Assembly: GCA_002077065.1 (NCBI GenBank)
Contig: NAJO01000012.1
Location: 1-64,000 of the forward strand
Length of the DNA stretch: 64,000 nt
Origin: Cryoendolithus antarcticus
Lineage: Eukaryota > Ascomycota > Dothideomycetes > Cladosporiales > Cladosporiaceae
Direction of reading: 5' to 3'
Of the stretch, positions 22,219 through 33,472 are shown piece after piece. The stretch's first letter is position 1, and every line of letters starts with the position of its first letter. A program made the translations under genes and the position numbers. Below the pieces are notes generated by a model, which saw only the letters and a list, made by a program, of their open reading frames with translations, made no database searches and had not been told where the DNA came from.

Positions 22219-22868
22219 ACTTGCCCTCATGTCTAGAGCAGATACGTGAGTGATTGGGAGCAGCGTAAGGCACCGAGCAGCGAGCGTGTTACCAGGCAGA
22301 CACTGCTTGCATGAGCATAGCCTGCTACGGATTGGTCTGCGCTTCCGGCAAGACGAGGGCCGTAGACATAGTTGGCAGGAAGCTACTCAATGGCATCTCG
22401 AATCACCGCTAAAGACTTTCACCGACTTCTTACCGCATGCCGTTGCACCTCCGTATGACCTTGTTGCCCTATCCTGAATCGTGAGGAAAGATGCTCGTCG
22501 CCGCTGTGTCTTCACCCCCACAAAGATCGCCGACTCGGCCCGCAAAGTCGGAATTCTCCCACTGCGATGACCTACTTTCACATGTGAAGATTGGACAGAG
22601 CAGTACGCGCATCTCAGCTTCTGATTGCTTTCATGCTCCCCTAGTCAATTTGTCGGAACGGAGATCCTATCATTACCCACACCTATGTCTGCAACCTCTA
22701 TGACTTTCCCGATCTGCTAGCTGCGCCTCGGATCCATTCGCTGGACTGCTACACCTCAGACTCAACCCATCGCACCTCGAGGCACACAGCGCAAGGATAG
22801 CATCCTCGCATTGCACCACCTCGACGCGAAAGCCCTTCCACGGCTCACAAGCGTGTACCTATTACGGC
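22219..22868. other. intergenic, upstream of PRPP synthetase
   Basis: Downstream flank of RPS6 and upstream region of the PRS gene. Short frames only; nothing recognised. Confidence 0.45.
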
Positions 22869-24018
22869 ATGGCGACTAACAGCATCAAGCTGTTGACTGG
22901 CAACAGTCATGGGCATCTGGCGAAGCTGGTCGCGGATCGATTGGGCATAGAGCTCGCGAAGATCATGGTGGTGCAGTATAGCAATAACGAGAGTAGTATC
23001 AGTATTGGGGAGAGCGTGAGGGACGAGGATGGTAGGTCTTCACTGGTCACGAGAAAATGACCTTGGAGGGATTGTGAAGGCAAGACAGCATGCTGACGCA
23101 GCGCAGTCTTCATAATCCAATCCACCGAATCGAGCAGTATTAATGACCACATAATGGAGCTCCTAATCCTCATTAACGCTTGCCGCACTGCCTCCGCCCG
23201 CCGCATCACAGCCGTGCTACCCAACTTCCCCTACGCCCGACAAGACAAGAAGGATAAGAGTCGAGCTCCTATCACGGCGAAGCTCATGGCCAATATGCTC
23301 CAAACGGCGGGGTGCAATCATGTCATTACTATGGATCTGCATGCTAGTCAGATCCAGGGGTTCTTCAATGTGCCCGTGGATAATTTGTATGCGGAGCCAA
23401 GTACACTCAGGTGGATACGGGAGAATCTGGAGGTGAAGGATTGTGTGATTGTTAGTCCGGATGCTGGAGGGGCGAAGAGGTAAGCTGGGGAGACGCTGCG
23501 GTGCAATGATGAGAGGTTCTGACTTTGCGCAGGGCGACGTCAATAGCAGATTCCCTCGACCTGGGCTTTGCTCTCATCCACAAAGAGCGAGCACGCCCCA
23601 ACGAGGTATCGCGAATGGTCCTTGTGGGCGACGTCAAAGACAAGATCGCCATCATTGTCGACGACATGGCAGATACCTGCGGCACACTCTGCAAAGCGGC
23701 GGACGTGGTGCTCGAGCACGGTGCAAAAGAGGCTGTAGCGATCGTCACGCACGGTATTCTCAGTGGAGACGCGGTGAAGAAGATCAACGGGAGTCAGCTG
23801 AAGAAATTGGTCGTGACGAATACGGTGCCGCATGAGGAGAAGAAGAGGGCTTGTAACGGGAGGATCGAGACGATTGACATAAGTCCTACTGTAAGTTTTG
23901 CCTGTAAACGGATGTGGAAGATTTGCTGACTTCGATTGTATAGCTTGCTGAGGCATGCCGGAGAACACATAACGGTGAAAGCGTGTCTTTCCTGTTCAAG
24001 CATGCGCCTGTAGATTGA
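22869..24018 (+). CDS. PRS: Ribose-phosphate pyrophosphokinase (PRPP synthetase)
   Basis: Makes 5-phosphoribosyl-1-pyrophosphate from ribose-5-phosphate and ATP for nucleotide, His and Trp synthesis. Four exons: 22869-23031, 23107-23479, 23533-23890, 23944-24018, with introns 23032-23106, 23480-23532 and 23891-23943, all GT-AG and phase-consistent. About 322 aa, without the long insertion found in yeast Prs1/Prs5, so it is the short Prs2/3/4 type. Motifs: [15 protein letters not shown], then [33 protein letters not shown] (ATP/ribose-P site), [21 protein letters not shown], and the PRPP-binding loop [14 protein letters not shown]. The last exon closes with [13 protein letters not shown]. Confidence 0.97.
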
Positions 24019-24616
24019 GCCCGTCACCGTTCGACCATGAATTTCCGAGCACTCGATGCGGATGGAGGGGTCTGGTAGGTGTTGGTGATCACGAGCCGCT
24101 GAAAGTGGCTCGCCAGGCTTGAAGCACCTTCGAGTCCGCCGCGAAGGCGCATGATGTGGGCGCGAAAGTGCATTCACTCTTGCTCGGAGGTCGGGAAGAA
24201 GTCTCTCGGGCGACACGGTGTTGGATCGTACCTACCAATGCCTCGCCATGATTGCGGTGTAGAGTTGATCATCTCCACGCATGAAACTGTGTGCTGCGCC
24301 TGCGCTGCCCAATCGAACAGTTCGAGTGGGCTCAGAGACGAAGACCTGGCAGATCATGTGTGTGCTAGACGACGGCAAGATAGTTGCAGAAGTGGAGGAT
24401 GACACTGTAGCCGGTGTCGCCAGAGCGACCTGGCATTGACGTGCCGTTTTCTCTTTATAAACTGCCCGCTCCGCAATAGCCGCATGTCCACCTCGATGAG
24501 CGAGTGTCAGAATAGCGTTTGACTTTACAACACCGTCGACTCTCATCAACATGTAACTCCATGCATCCGATTCCAATCATCGTCAATCCGTCGTCCGATC
24601 ATTTCACATCGCCGCC
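24019..24616. other. intergenic, upstream of SSU1
   Basis: No coding frame recognised. Contains a TATA-like box listed separately, well placed for SSU1. Confidence 0.45.
24456..24461 (+). promoter_or_regulatory. TATA-like box upstream of SSU1
   Basis: TATAAA in a CTCTTTATAAACTG context, 156 nt before the SSU1 ATG. Position and sequence fit a core promoter, and sulfite pumps are often strongly inducible; the assignment is by eye only. Confidence 0.4.
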
Positions 24617-26181
24617 ATGGAGAACCCAGCCGTCACAGTGCCGGCTTCACAACGCCTACAACGAAATCCAACCAAAGAAACCGTCCCAATCAACGCAACA
24701 TCCAGTGATGGTCACCAAGACCCAGCAGGACTCGACCCCATCATGTCTACCTCCTCCGCCTCAACCCTAGGCTATAACAAAGGCTGGCGCCGCATCGTCC
24801 GCAACTTCTCACCCTCTTGGTTCAGCGTCACAATGGGCACAGGTATAGTCTCCCTAATCTTCATCACCATACCGTTCAAAGCCGCTTGGCTGCACTACCT
24901 TGGCATCCTATTCTTCGCTCTCAACGCTGCGCTGTTTTTCGTGGCGTTGGGCGTTAGTGGCGTGAGGTACACGATCTGGCCGGAGATCTGGACTGTGATG
25001 ATCCAGGATTCGACAAATAGTCTGTTTCTTGGGACTGTGCCTATGGGGTTTGCGACGTTGATTGAGATGTGGATCTTTGTGTGTGTGCCTGCTTGGGGGA
25101 GGTGGGCTGTTTGGGTTGCGTTCGGGGCGTGGGTCTTGGATTGTGTGGTTGCTGTGGCTGTTACTGTTAGCTTGGCCGTACTCTTGTAAGGCTGCTGAGT
25201 TCCCGAACGTCCGACAGCAGCTGATCGAGTACAGGATGTCAGCGAGCCACCAGCGATCTCTCGACAGCATTACAGCGGCACAGCTCCTGCCAATCGCAGC
25301 TACGATCGTGGCTGCTGGAACCGGCGCTGAGCTCGCCTCGATCATGTCCGACGATCATGCCTTTGGCGTGATCATCACGTGCTATGTGCTCTGGGGCATG
25401 GCTACGCCCCTTGCTCTGAGTGTGCTGGTGATGTACTATCAACGCCTTGCGCTGCACAAGATGCCTCCACGTGAGATCATCGTGAGCGCTTTCCTGCCGC
25501 TGGGCCCGCTGGGGTTTGGTGGGTACACGTAAGTGCTACACTCCTGACGCCTGTTGTTTCACATCTCGTTGTGCTCTTCCGACCATAGTCAAGATCCGGC
25601 GGATATTCGTGGCGGAGTGGAGGTCATTTTGGTCAGACTAGCTGACACTCGATAGTATCCTCTACCTGGGCAAAATGGCACGTGAGATCTTCACTCGAAC
25701 CGCGAGTCTCGACCCTATCGCTGGACAAGTAGCCTACGTCCTCGGCTTCTTCGTAGCCCTGATCATGTGGGGCTTTGGACTACTGTGGTTCTCCATTGCG
25801 CTCGCATCGCTATACATGACAGCCCGCGATCAGGGCGTACCTTTCAACATGGGCTGGTGGGGTTTCACGTAAGTCCTCTTAGACCGCTACCGGACCATAA
25901 CGTAGCACCTACTAACAGTACGCAGCTTCCCTCTAGGCGTATATGCCTGCAGCACTATTCTGATCGGCGAAGAACTGCCATCTGTGTTCTTCAAAGTTCT
26001 CGGCACGATCTTCGGGACTGCTGTGATTCTGCTATGGATCGTTATCGCGGCTGGTACGGCGAAGGGCGCGTGGACTGGCGCTCTGTTCCATGCACCGTGT
26101 CTGGCCAACATCAAGAAGAACGAGAATGGCAAGCCAGTCGATCCTGGTCAAGCGGAAAAGCTCGAGAGGACGCCGACATGA
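24617..26181 (+). CDS. SSU1: Sulfite efflux pump, SLAC1/TDT family
   Basis: Plasma-membrane exporter of sulfite in the TehA/Mae1/SLAC1 family. Exons 24617-25185, 25235-25528, 25656-25868 and 25926-26181; introns 25186-25234 (GTAAGG to TACAG), 25529-25655 (GTAAGT to GATAG), 25869-25925 (GTAAGT to CGCAG), each in phase 2. About 443 aa. The first helix begins with the Ssu1 signature NFSPSWFSVTMGTGIV after a 60-residue polar N-terminus. Later signatures: LGTVPMGFATLIEMWIFV, TAAQLLPIAATIVAAGTGAE, FLPLGPLGFGGYT, and the last exon FPLGVYACSTILIGEELPS. About ten helices are expected. The ATG at 24617 has a strong GCCGCCATGG context. Faces Ppo tail-to-tail, 129 bp apart. Confidence 0.95.
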
Positions 26182-26310
26182 ACAATCTAGCCACATAACC
26201 TCGCACTACCAAGCACCTTCAAGGCGTTCTGACCCACTGTAGGACTGGACAACTTGACCACATACAAGCTCCGACATACGACTACATCAGCTCGATCCAA
26301 CGGAACACAC

Positions 26311-29300
26311 TTAATCCCAGTTCACCTTTAGACCTAGTTCGCACAGAAGTCAGTATCCGATCCATCAGGCACATGAAGTAACGGCACTTACTCGTAGGAA
26401 ACGGAAAGAACATATCCCAATCCTCCGTCAAATAAGCATGGAAATGCCAACCCTCCGGAATCTTCGCCAAATCTCCCGGCTGGAATTCCTTCAAAACCTT
26501 CTTCACACTACTCGACACACTCTGCCTTCCAATCGCCACAGTCGCCGGTCGAAGCTTCGGACACGCCTTGAAGATCGTCTTCAGCATAGTCGTCAACGCT
26601 ACCCTGACCATCGGCAGACCGAGACACTGGTGTGGGCCGTAGCCGAGGTGGATGTAAGCGTCCAGCGGTGTGTCGAGAGCAGTGTTGACTTTATTCGGAT
26701 CGCGCCCTTTGGTGCCGAAAACTGCTGGGTCGCGCGAAGCAGACTTGAGGTTCACCATTATCTTGTCGCCGGGCTTGAGGTCGTACTTGATGCCGTTGTC
26801 GGTCAAACTCGTCGCCTGAGTAACGTAGCGGAACACGCCCGTCTCGCCGTTCAGCCGCGAGAACTCCATGAAGTAGTGCATCAGCTTGTCGAAAGCCTCC
26901 GGGGTGTCTTGCTTCGCTAGGTCAGCAACGGCGGGGATATGCTCTTGCCCTTCGGTGAACAAGTAGTCGAGAGCTTGGCCGAAAAGCTGGCCTTGATTCG
27001 CGACCATGCCGCCGCAGGTTCCGATGATGTTGCCCCATACCAGGCTCTTGACGTCGGAATCAGTCTTCAGCAGCTGCGCGATCATGTGCGCGCCATAGTC
27101 TTTCAGCGCCGGACTTTCGCTCGGATGAACGCGAGAGATGATTGACTCTGCTAAAGCACCTCCCTTCGCGATGGCGCCGACTTCTAGCTCGAGGACTTGG
27201 CCAAGCTTCTGCGTGGCTTCGTAGGCTGACTGTCGCAACGGGAACGACTTCGCGGGATCGACATCGAAGAAGACACAGATGAAGACCGCGGCCATGACGA
27301 GATAAAGCTGTTTCTCCGTGAAGATGCCGTGCGGGAACTTCTCAGTCTTGAGTGGCAGGCCGAAGAGATCCGCCGAGAAGTGCACGTGCGCCATATTGCC
27401 GACGTCGCGGATAATGTCGACTTGATTCAGCTTGCCGAGTTTGTAGGAGTGCTGTTTCAGCAGCTCGGTGGTGATGTTTTCGTAGTAGGTCTTCACGGCC
27501 GTCAACCACGTCTCGTTACCCTCTGGGATACCTCTGGATGAACCGCCTCGATAGAGCGCCTTCTCCATGAGCTTCCGCGAGTCGGCGTTCGCTGTGTCAT
27601 CGCCGGCGAGCATAAAGTCTTTGCCCTTAGGGCCCATGAGGAACTCGATGGCTTTGCCCCAGGTGACTTTGAAGAGCTCTTGGTTCTCCATGACTTTCGT
27701 TGCCGTCTCGTACGAGAAGATGAGGACTGGCTGCTTGATTGGTGCTGGTCTTTCGAAGCTGTACTTGTGGTCTTTGTGCAGGTCCTTGAGTACTTTATGC
27801 ATCTCACCCGGGATGGTCATTGGGTAATGCACGTAGACTGAAGATGGGTCGTAGTTGTTCGGCAGTGTGCGCATGAAGAGCCTGTACCACACGCAGCCAT
27901 TGTCGATCGCCAGGTCAGAAGAGGCTTCCTTATAGCCCCAGTTGGTGAGTGACGCAGGCGTGTAGCTGGTGGTATAAAATCGATCTCCTCGGACAAGTGC
28001 AACAGCATCAGACAGCACACCTCTTGACGTCGTGAACGAAGGACACAGCCCCGATCCGGGTAACTTGGGATCCTTCGCGTCCTCTACAACAAGTCCAGGG
28101 TACAGCTCGACATTATCGGGCGTATCGTAAAGATGCTTGAGCGCCTCTGCCACTTCGACGTTCTTGGTGATGTCGCTGAACTTCTTGTGTGGCTCGAGCT
28201 TGAAATGCTTGCGGAACTCGTTCAATGTGGCAAGCTGCCATGTCCTCGCCTGCTGAATACCCAATATCTCGACAGCACGTAGCACGATAGGGATCTGCTG
28301 CGGGCCCATAGCATTCGCGCAGTCCTCGATACTGCCAGTGAGGATTGCGGCAATATCATCGTCCTTGAAGTAGCCCTTGTACGGTCCCTCTTTGATGCGT
28401 TCAAACTTTTCCGAGTCGAGTGCAGGGAACTGTCGCTGATTTGGCTCAAGTGCTTGATTCGTTGCTTCGATGCCGCCGAGCTTCTGGATGATCTCGTACT
28501 GTGGTACCTCATTCATATTCTTGCCTGTGCCAGCCCACATCTGTGCCGACAACTCCTCGGTCCACTTCTCGTCTCGAGCACTGACGGATGCGTGCCAGCG
28601 GTAGACCAGGTTGAACTCTGCCGATACCTGGTTGCCAGTGCCTTGAGCCAGGCCTGGAATGTCTTTGCGAGGGTTGAGCTGCCAGTTCGAGTCGGTGCGG
28701 TTAAGATTGAGGATCGTGCGGACGTAATCGATCAGGATCATGTTGACATACAGACCGCATACGATCAAACGGCCCGTTTGGAACAAGTCGTCCTCTCGTT
28801 TGTTGAGCGTCTCGCCGTAACGCTCCACAGTCTTCTCGCTCAGGTCGAATCGACCACCTTCGTTGATTGAAGCCAATTGCTCGACGACATAGTTGTGGTA
28901 GCGATTGAACATGATCAGGATGCAGCCCACGCCAGGAGGAAACGAGAGAAGTCGAGTCTCGGAGAAGCAGTCTGGTATGATCTTTCCATCCTTGAACGTC
29001 CGCATTCGCTTCTGGTCTTCCCACCTGCTACCGTACAGAGGCGCGAGGTCAAGGTACGACGAAGTGTCGGATTTTCGATAGTCCTCATGATCGGTGCGGA
29101 AGACGTCGTGGATGATGATTGATGCGAGGTAGAAGAGCATGCTGGAAATGCGATTGGGATGCTCCTGAGTCTTCTTCCGAGCCATCAGAGTATCAAACAA
29201 AACGCCAGGGTCGGGTAAAGTGCCAGACTGCAGGGTCTTCGGCGCCACAGTCCGAGCATAGGGCATACCAGCAGCGCCAATCTGAGGGTTCTGGTAGGAG

Positions 29301-30185
29301 TTCTTACTCCCGTCAGGTTGGCGGAACTGGTATTCGTCACCCAGCAAAGTCTGTGGCGGATGGGCGAGATCGTTCCAAAGTGTGGTGACGAACTGATCAG
29401 TGATCTTGCCGCCAGTAAAATCATCTGGGAGCTTTGCGGCGGCCTCTACGAGCGCTTCCATGTGGTAGTCCTTGTCGTTTACCATTTTGCCACCCGCCAT
29501 TGCGGCTCCCGCTTCCAGCAATTTGGGGAGGGTGAAGCCTTCACTGACCAGGTCCTTGCATACGTTGGCGAACTTGTCGGCAAGTGAGTCAATGTGCGCT
29601 TGCTCGTTCAGCTCCGACCCATCACCAGTCTCGGTCGGAAGTGGTGCCTTGATGGCCTTCAGCAGGGTCTTCAGGTCCAGTAGTGATCCGCTGGCTTTGG
29701 CCTTGAGCTCCTCGAAGAGTGAAATCTCGGGCTCCGGAGGGCCGTCATCGTTGGGGTTCGAGCTAGATCCATTGCTCTGCGACATGGCTGGGATGTCGTC
29801 CTGGTCTGGGCTGATTCACGCACGTTAGTATGCTGCTGCGAACTAAGCAAATGCGACTATCAGACTACACTCTACGAGTCTTGTCGATCTTTGAGAGTTC
29901 ATCACGGGCTGCTGGCTGTTCCCCAAGTGCCACCGGGTTGGGCGGGGCAAAGTCGGCCGCTTTTGTTCCTGTAACGGTTTCTTTGATGATCGTCGCCTGA
30001 CCAGCGACTCGTATCGGTGGCGCATTATCCTCAGCTTCGACCTCAAGCTCCAGACGGGACGTAGGCTTGACTTCGTCCTGAAAAGGCCGAGTGCTAAGCC
30101 ATTTGTCCTGAAGATGGTGGATCCAGGGTGCATATGGCCTGTTGGTGGGTGCATTGCGCAAAGCATGATGGATCGCATGGCTCAT
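26311..30185 (-). CDS. ppo: Psi-factor oxygenase (linoleate dioxygenase/diol synthase-like)
   Basis: Fusion enzyme making oxylipin signals from linoleic acid: an animal-type heme dioxygenase followed by a P450-like isomerase. Three exons: 30185-29869, 29810-26392, 26333-26311. The intron 26334-26391 (GTAAGT to ACTAG) gives the family C-terminus FPFPTSLKVNWD; without it the frame runs into unrelated sequence. The first intron, 29811-29868 (GTAGTC to ATCAG), holds a perfect TACTAAC branch site and joins a 105-residue polar N-terminal exon in frame. Total about 1252 aa, longer than PpoA/PpoC; if the ATG at 29785 were used instead it would be 1138 aa. Distal heme His in SIIIHDVFRTDHED, substrate Tyr and proximal His in NLVYRWHASVS, P450 Cys in YGPHQCLGLP. 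Which regio-isomer is made cannot be told. Confidence 0.93.
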
Positions 30186-31401
30186 GATCGTGCATAATCA
30201 GAAGCCTTGTGTTTGATAAGAAACATGAAGTCGATCGCGAATGCTTTCTCATTACACCATTCGGCCCTGGCTGATCCAATAGTGGGACGACAGTCGCAGT
30301 CAGGTCAATCACACCTCGTGGCGTCCCTTCCAGCCACGGAGCACATCGAGAAGAAGGAAAGAATGAGTGAACGTACTGGTTCCAACGATAAGACCTAGGA
30401 CGCTGAGGTAAGTATGTGAATCCCGATTTCTATTGGCGAAAACAGCGCAATTCAAGCGTTGCAGAAAAGGTACGATAGGAATGTGGTAAGAGATACAGAA
30501 GTGGTAAGAAACAAAGGGTGACCAAAGCTCATATCATCATAGGCTCATATGCACAGCCAGGCCGAAGGCAGCTCGATCTGGCCTCGCGCCAGCCTCAGCT
30601 GAGGCTCGAGGCCATGCAAGCCAGGCGGTAAAGGATGCATAAGGTAGCGGCGGAGCTGCCGGTCAGACTGTGCCGCTGCTTGACTTTGACCGGCAACACC
30701 TGTGAGTGGTCGACGAGATTCGTCTGGACCTTGTTCGAGAAGCCACGCTGATGGCATGGTCTGCTTCTTGATGCTCTGCATGCGAGTATCATGCCATGAT
30801 GCTGCCAGGACCGAATTGCTGCGGCTCAGAGGTGGAGAGCCCCACTCGTTCCCTTCCCTTCCCCTGCCGAGGCGTGCGCGCCGAACCTCGAGTCTGCGCC
30901 GCGCTCGTGCAGTAGGCGAATGAACGGCGTTTTAGCCGGCCACATACATTTGCACAGCGAGATCAGCTTGGGAAGGCAGCACCTTGCGGAGCCATCCGCG
31001 CGCTGTAATTGGTAGGCGACACCTCACCTGCTGGATGCTGCCAGCCTGAGGCATAAGCGAGGCAGAACGTGTGCGAGGTTGCATAATGTGATACACTGCA
31101 TACTAGGCTGGCGAGCTTCACAACCACAGACTGCATTGATAAGCTGCCTCGGCTGCGTCGCGGACTTAGACGTAGAGGGATGTGGTCAATATCTCTGGTG
31201 TTTCCCTATATAACTTCTTACACCTCAGCGGTCCTGGGAGAGTGAAAATGCAGCCCATAAGCGTGCTGCACGAAGTCCATCACTCGTCTTAGCATAAGCT
31301 GTGCTCAAAGATATGTCTGGTGGGCCGTACTCTCAATGCCTTGGACAAAGTAGCATCGGCACAAGCTAGCACTCCAGTATTCAGCAGGACAGTAGCACAG
31401 C
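30186..31401. other. 1.2-kb divergent intergenic region
   Basis: Upstream region of ppo and TSC13. A TATA-like sequence lies near 31206 (listed separately). No gene recognised; short frames have no family likeness. Confidence 0.45.
31206..31214 (+). promoter_or_regulatory. TATA-like sequence upstream of TSC13
   Basis: CTATATAAC, 188 nt before the TSC13 ATG and on the same strand. The position is plausible for a core promoter; identified by eye only. Confidence 0.3.
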
Positions 31402-32455
31402 ATGGCGACCAAGCCAGTGACTCTGAAAGTGCAGCCGCGAGGTATGACATATTCACACGCTTCACTAGATAAAGTCACTGATCAGCGACAAAGGCAAACC
31501 CATCCGCAAGCTCCCCAGCGAGGCCAAGCTCTACATACAAGGCAGTACGAGCGACCTATACCACCGCATAGCAGCCGAGTCAGACTCCTCCATCCATCGT
31601 CTAAGGATCACCAAGAGCGATGGCTCGCTCGTGCCCAACGACAAGACCACAACGGTCGCCAGCGTGGGGCTGCAAGATGGAGATATCGTGCAGGTCAAAG
31701 ATCTAGGTGAGCCGAACGAAGCACACCAGCAGATGCCCACCTACTGACCTACTACGCCAGGCCCCCAAATAGCCTGGCAGACCGTCTTCCTAATCGAATA
31801 CCTCGGCCCCCTCCTAATCCACCCTCTCTTCTACTACCTGCGCCCACAAATCTACGGCCGCTCAGCCCTCTCCAAAACCCTCCTCTCCACCACCGCCTCA
31901 AGCCCTTCAACCCTCCAAACCCTCTCCTTCTGGATGATAATGCTCCACTTCGCCAAACGCGAGCTAGAGACCCTCTTCGTCCACCGCTTCAGCAATGCCA
32001 CCATGCCCATGACGAACATCTTCAAGAACAGCGCGCACTACTGGCTCGCTTCGGGGCTGCTGATAGCGTGGAGCTCGTACTCACCTACTTCGCTTACGGC
32101 GTCGAATGGTACGCCTGGCATCACGTACGCGGGGCTGGCAATGTATGTTGTTGGCGAGCTGGCGAACTTGAACGCGCATCTTGAGCTGCGGTCACTGAGA
32201 TCTGCCGGCGGGACGGAGCGGGGGATTCCCAAGGGCTTGGGCTTCAATCTGGTGACGTGCCCGAACTACATGTTCGAGTCGCTGGCGTGGGCAGGAATCT
32301 TGTTGGTGAATAGGAATTGGGGAACCGCGGTCTTCGTGGCGCTGGCGGTGGGACAGATGGGCGTGTGGGCGAAGAAGAAGGAGAGGCGGTATAGGAAAGA
32401 GGGCGCTGGGAAGTATCAGAAGAAGAAGTATGCTATGATACCTGGTGTCTGGTAA
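31402..32455 (+). CDS. TSC13: Very-long-chain enoyl-CoA reductase
   Basis: Last step of the ER fatty-acid elongation cycle, supplying very-long-chain acids for sphingolipids. Exons 31402-31441, 31494-31706, 31761-32455; introns 31442-31493 (GTATGA to AAAG) and 31707-31760 (GTGAGC to GCCAG). The first acceptor is the choice that keeps frame; the resulting N-terminus is ...QPRGKPIRKLPSEAKLYI. 315 aa, the family's length. A ubiquitin-like N-terminal part (to about residue 85) is followed by VKDLGPQIAWQTVFLIEYLG, then the steroid-reductase-type membrane domain with MMLHFAKRELETLFVHRFSN (catalytic Lys/Arg region) and GFNLVTCPNYMFESLAWAG. The tail is basic (KKKYAMIPGVW), an ER-type C-terminus. Confidence 0.95.
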
Positions 32456-33472
32456 AGAACAATCGAATACAGAAGGTTCCACTGTACATTATCTACAGGC
32501 GAGGCCACAGAAACCTGGACATCTGAAAGATGCGTCTCGGGGCCATAGGACAAGTCTCTCACCAAAGAGCATCTATTTACGTATACCCCAGTCAACGGCA
32601 AAGAGATACCGCCGCTCTTCCGCATGTCTGCCACACAGGTCATGCTCACATTAGTCCTCTCGCAGTAGCAAGGAGCCATATAACTGCACGCATGAGAGAC
32701 TAGCTCCAACAGATAGGCGAAATGAAAGACGCCGCGATCATCTCTCGTTCACGCCATATTCCAGTCGCGCTGTCACGGGTACATTGATAGAAGCATAGGA
32801 ACGCCTGAAGCTCGAAGTGGTAGTGCTGCCTTAGGCACTCTCTCTGTCTCTGGCGGAGGAGCGAGACGACAACCCAAGGGCTACGCCAACATAGGTTCGA
32901 GCGAGCGAATGTGTGTAGAAGGGTGGTCGGATTGGACATGACATTGAACTATCCTACTACCTTAGATCCTCAAAATTTGGCTTGGGACCCTCGGCACTAC
33001 TTAACATCTGACAACACACCCGTCAGAGCCGACATAGACGGCGAAAACAAGAAGTCCCGCAAGTGCAAGAGCGCTGAGCTCGCTGACAGCGACAATGACT
33101 CTGACTGTGCCAGGCCCGCTCCCATCGAAAAGTTCAAGAGGGAGGACGGCTCTGGTGACGACGGTGCTGGGACGGGTGGCATGTGCGAGAACGGTGGCAT
33201 TGCGGCGGCTTGAGGTAGGAGACAGGAGGGTGTAAGCTTCCGGCGACGATGGAGAAGAAAGTGAACTTGCTGGCCACAGGGGGGTTAAGGACTTTGGAAG
33301 TCTGAATTGCAGAGATTGCACAGTATGTGGCCAGCACGGTGAGTGCGAAGCTACGCCCTGGAGGTGTTTAGCTATTCGACACTTCTTGAACCACACTTCG
33401 CCGTTTCATCTCGTCTCGTCTCCTTCCCAGGAGCTTAGTACCACCTGACGTCCAAAGCACGCACGTCACACA
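32456..33472. other. 1-kb intergenic between convergent genes
   Basis: 3' flanks of TSC13 and the GIY-YIG gene. One plus-strand frame (32911-33213) has a mildly protein-like Lys/Asp/Ser-rich composition but no family, so it is not annotated. Nothing else seen. Confidence 0.4.

Noticed and set aside
21335..26181. RPS6, PRS and SSU1 as an operon-like cluster
   Set aside because: Each gene has its own introns and 0.6-kb upstream region; co-orientation alone is not evidence for co-transcription in a fungus.
26311..30185. oxylipin biosynthetic cluster around ppo
   Set aside because: Neighbours are a sulfite pump and a fatty-acid elongation enzyme with no cluster-specific gene.
30702..30923. plus-strand frame with LRLRGGEP, ubiquitin-like C-terminal motif
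   Set aside because: Coincidence; the rest of the frame has no ubiquitin fold and there is no ATG/splice support.
32911..33213. Lys/Asp/Ser-rich plus-strand frame, possible small protein
   Set aside because: No family, no ortholog evidence visible, and an equally long frame on the other strand.
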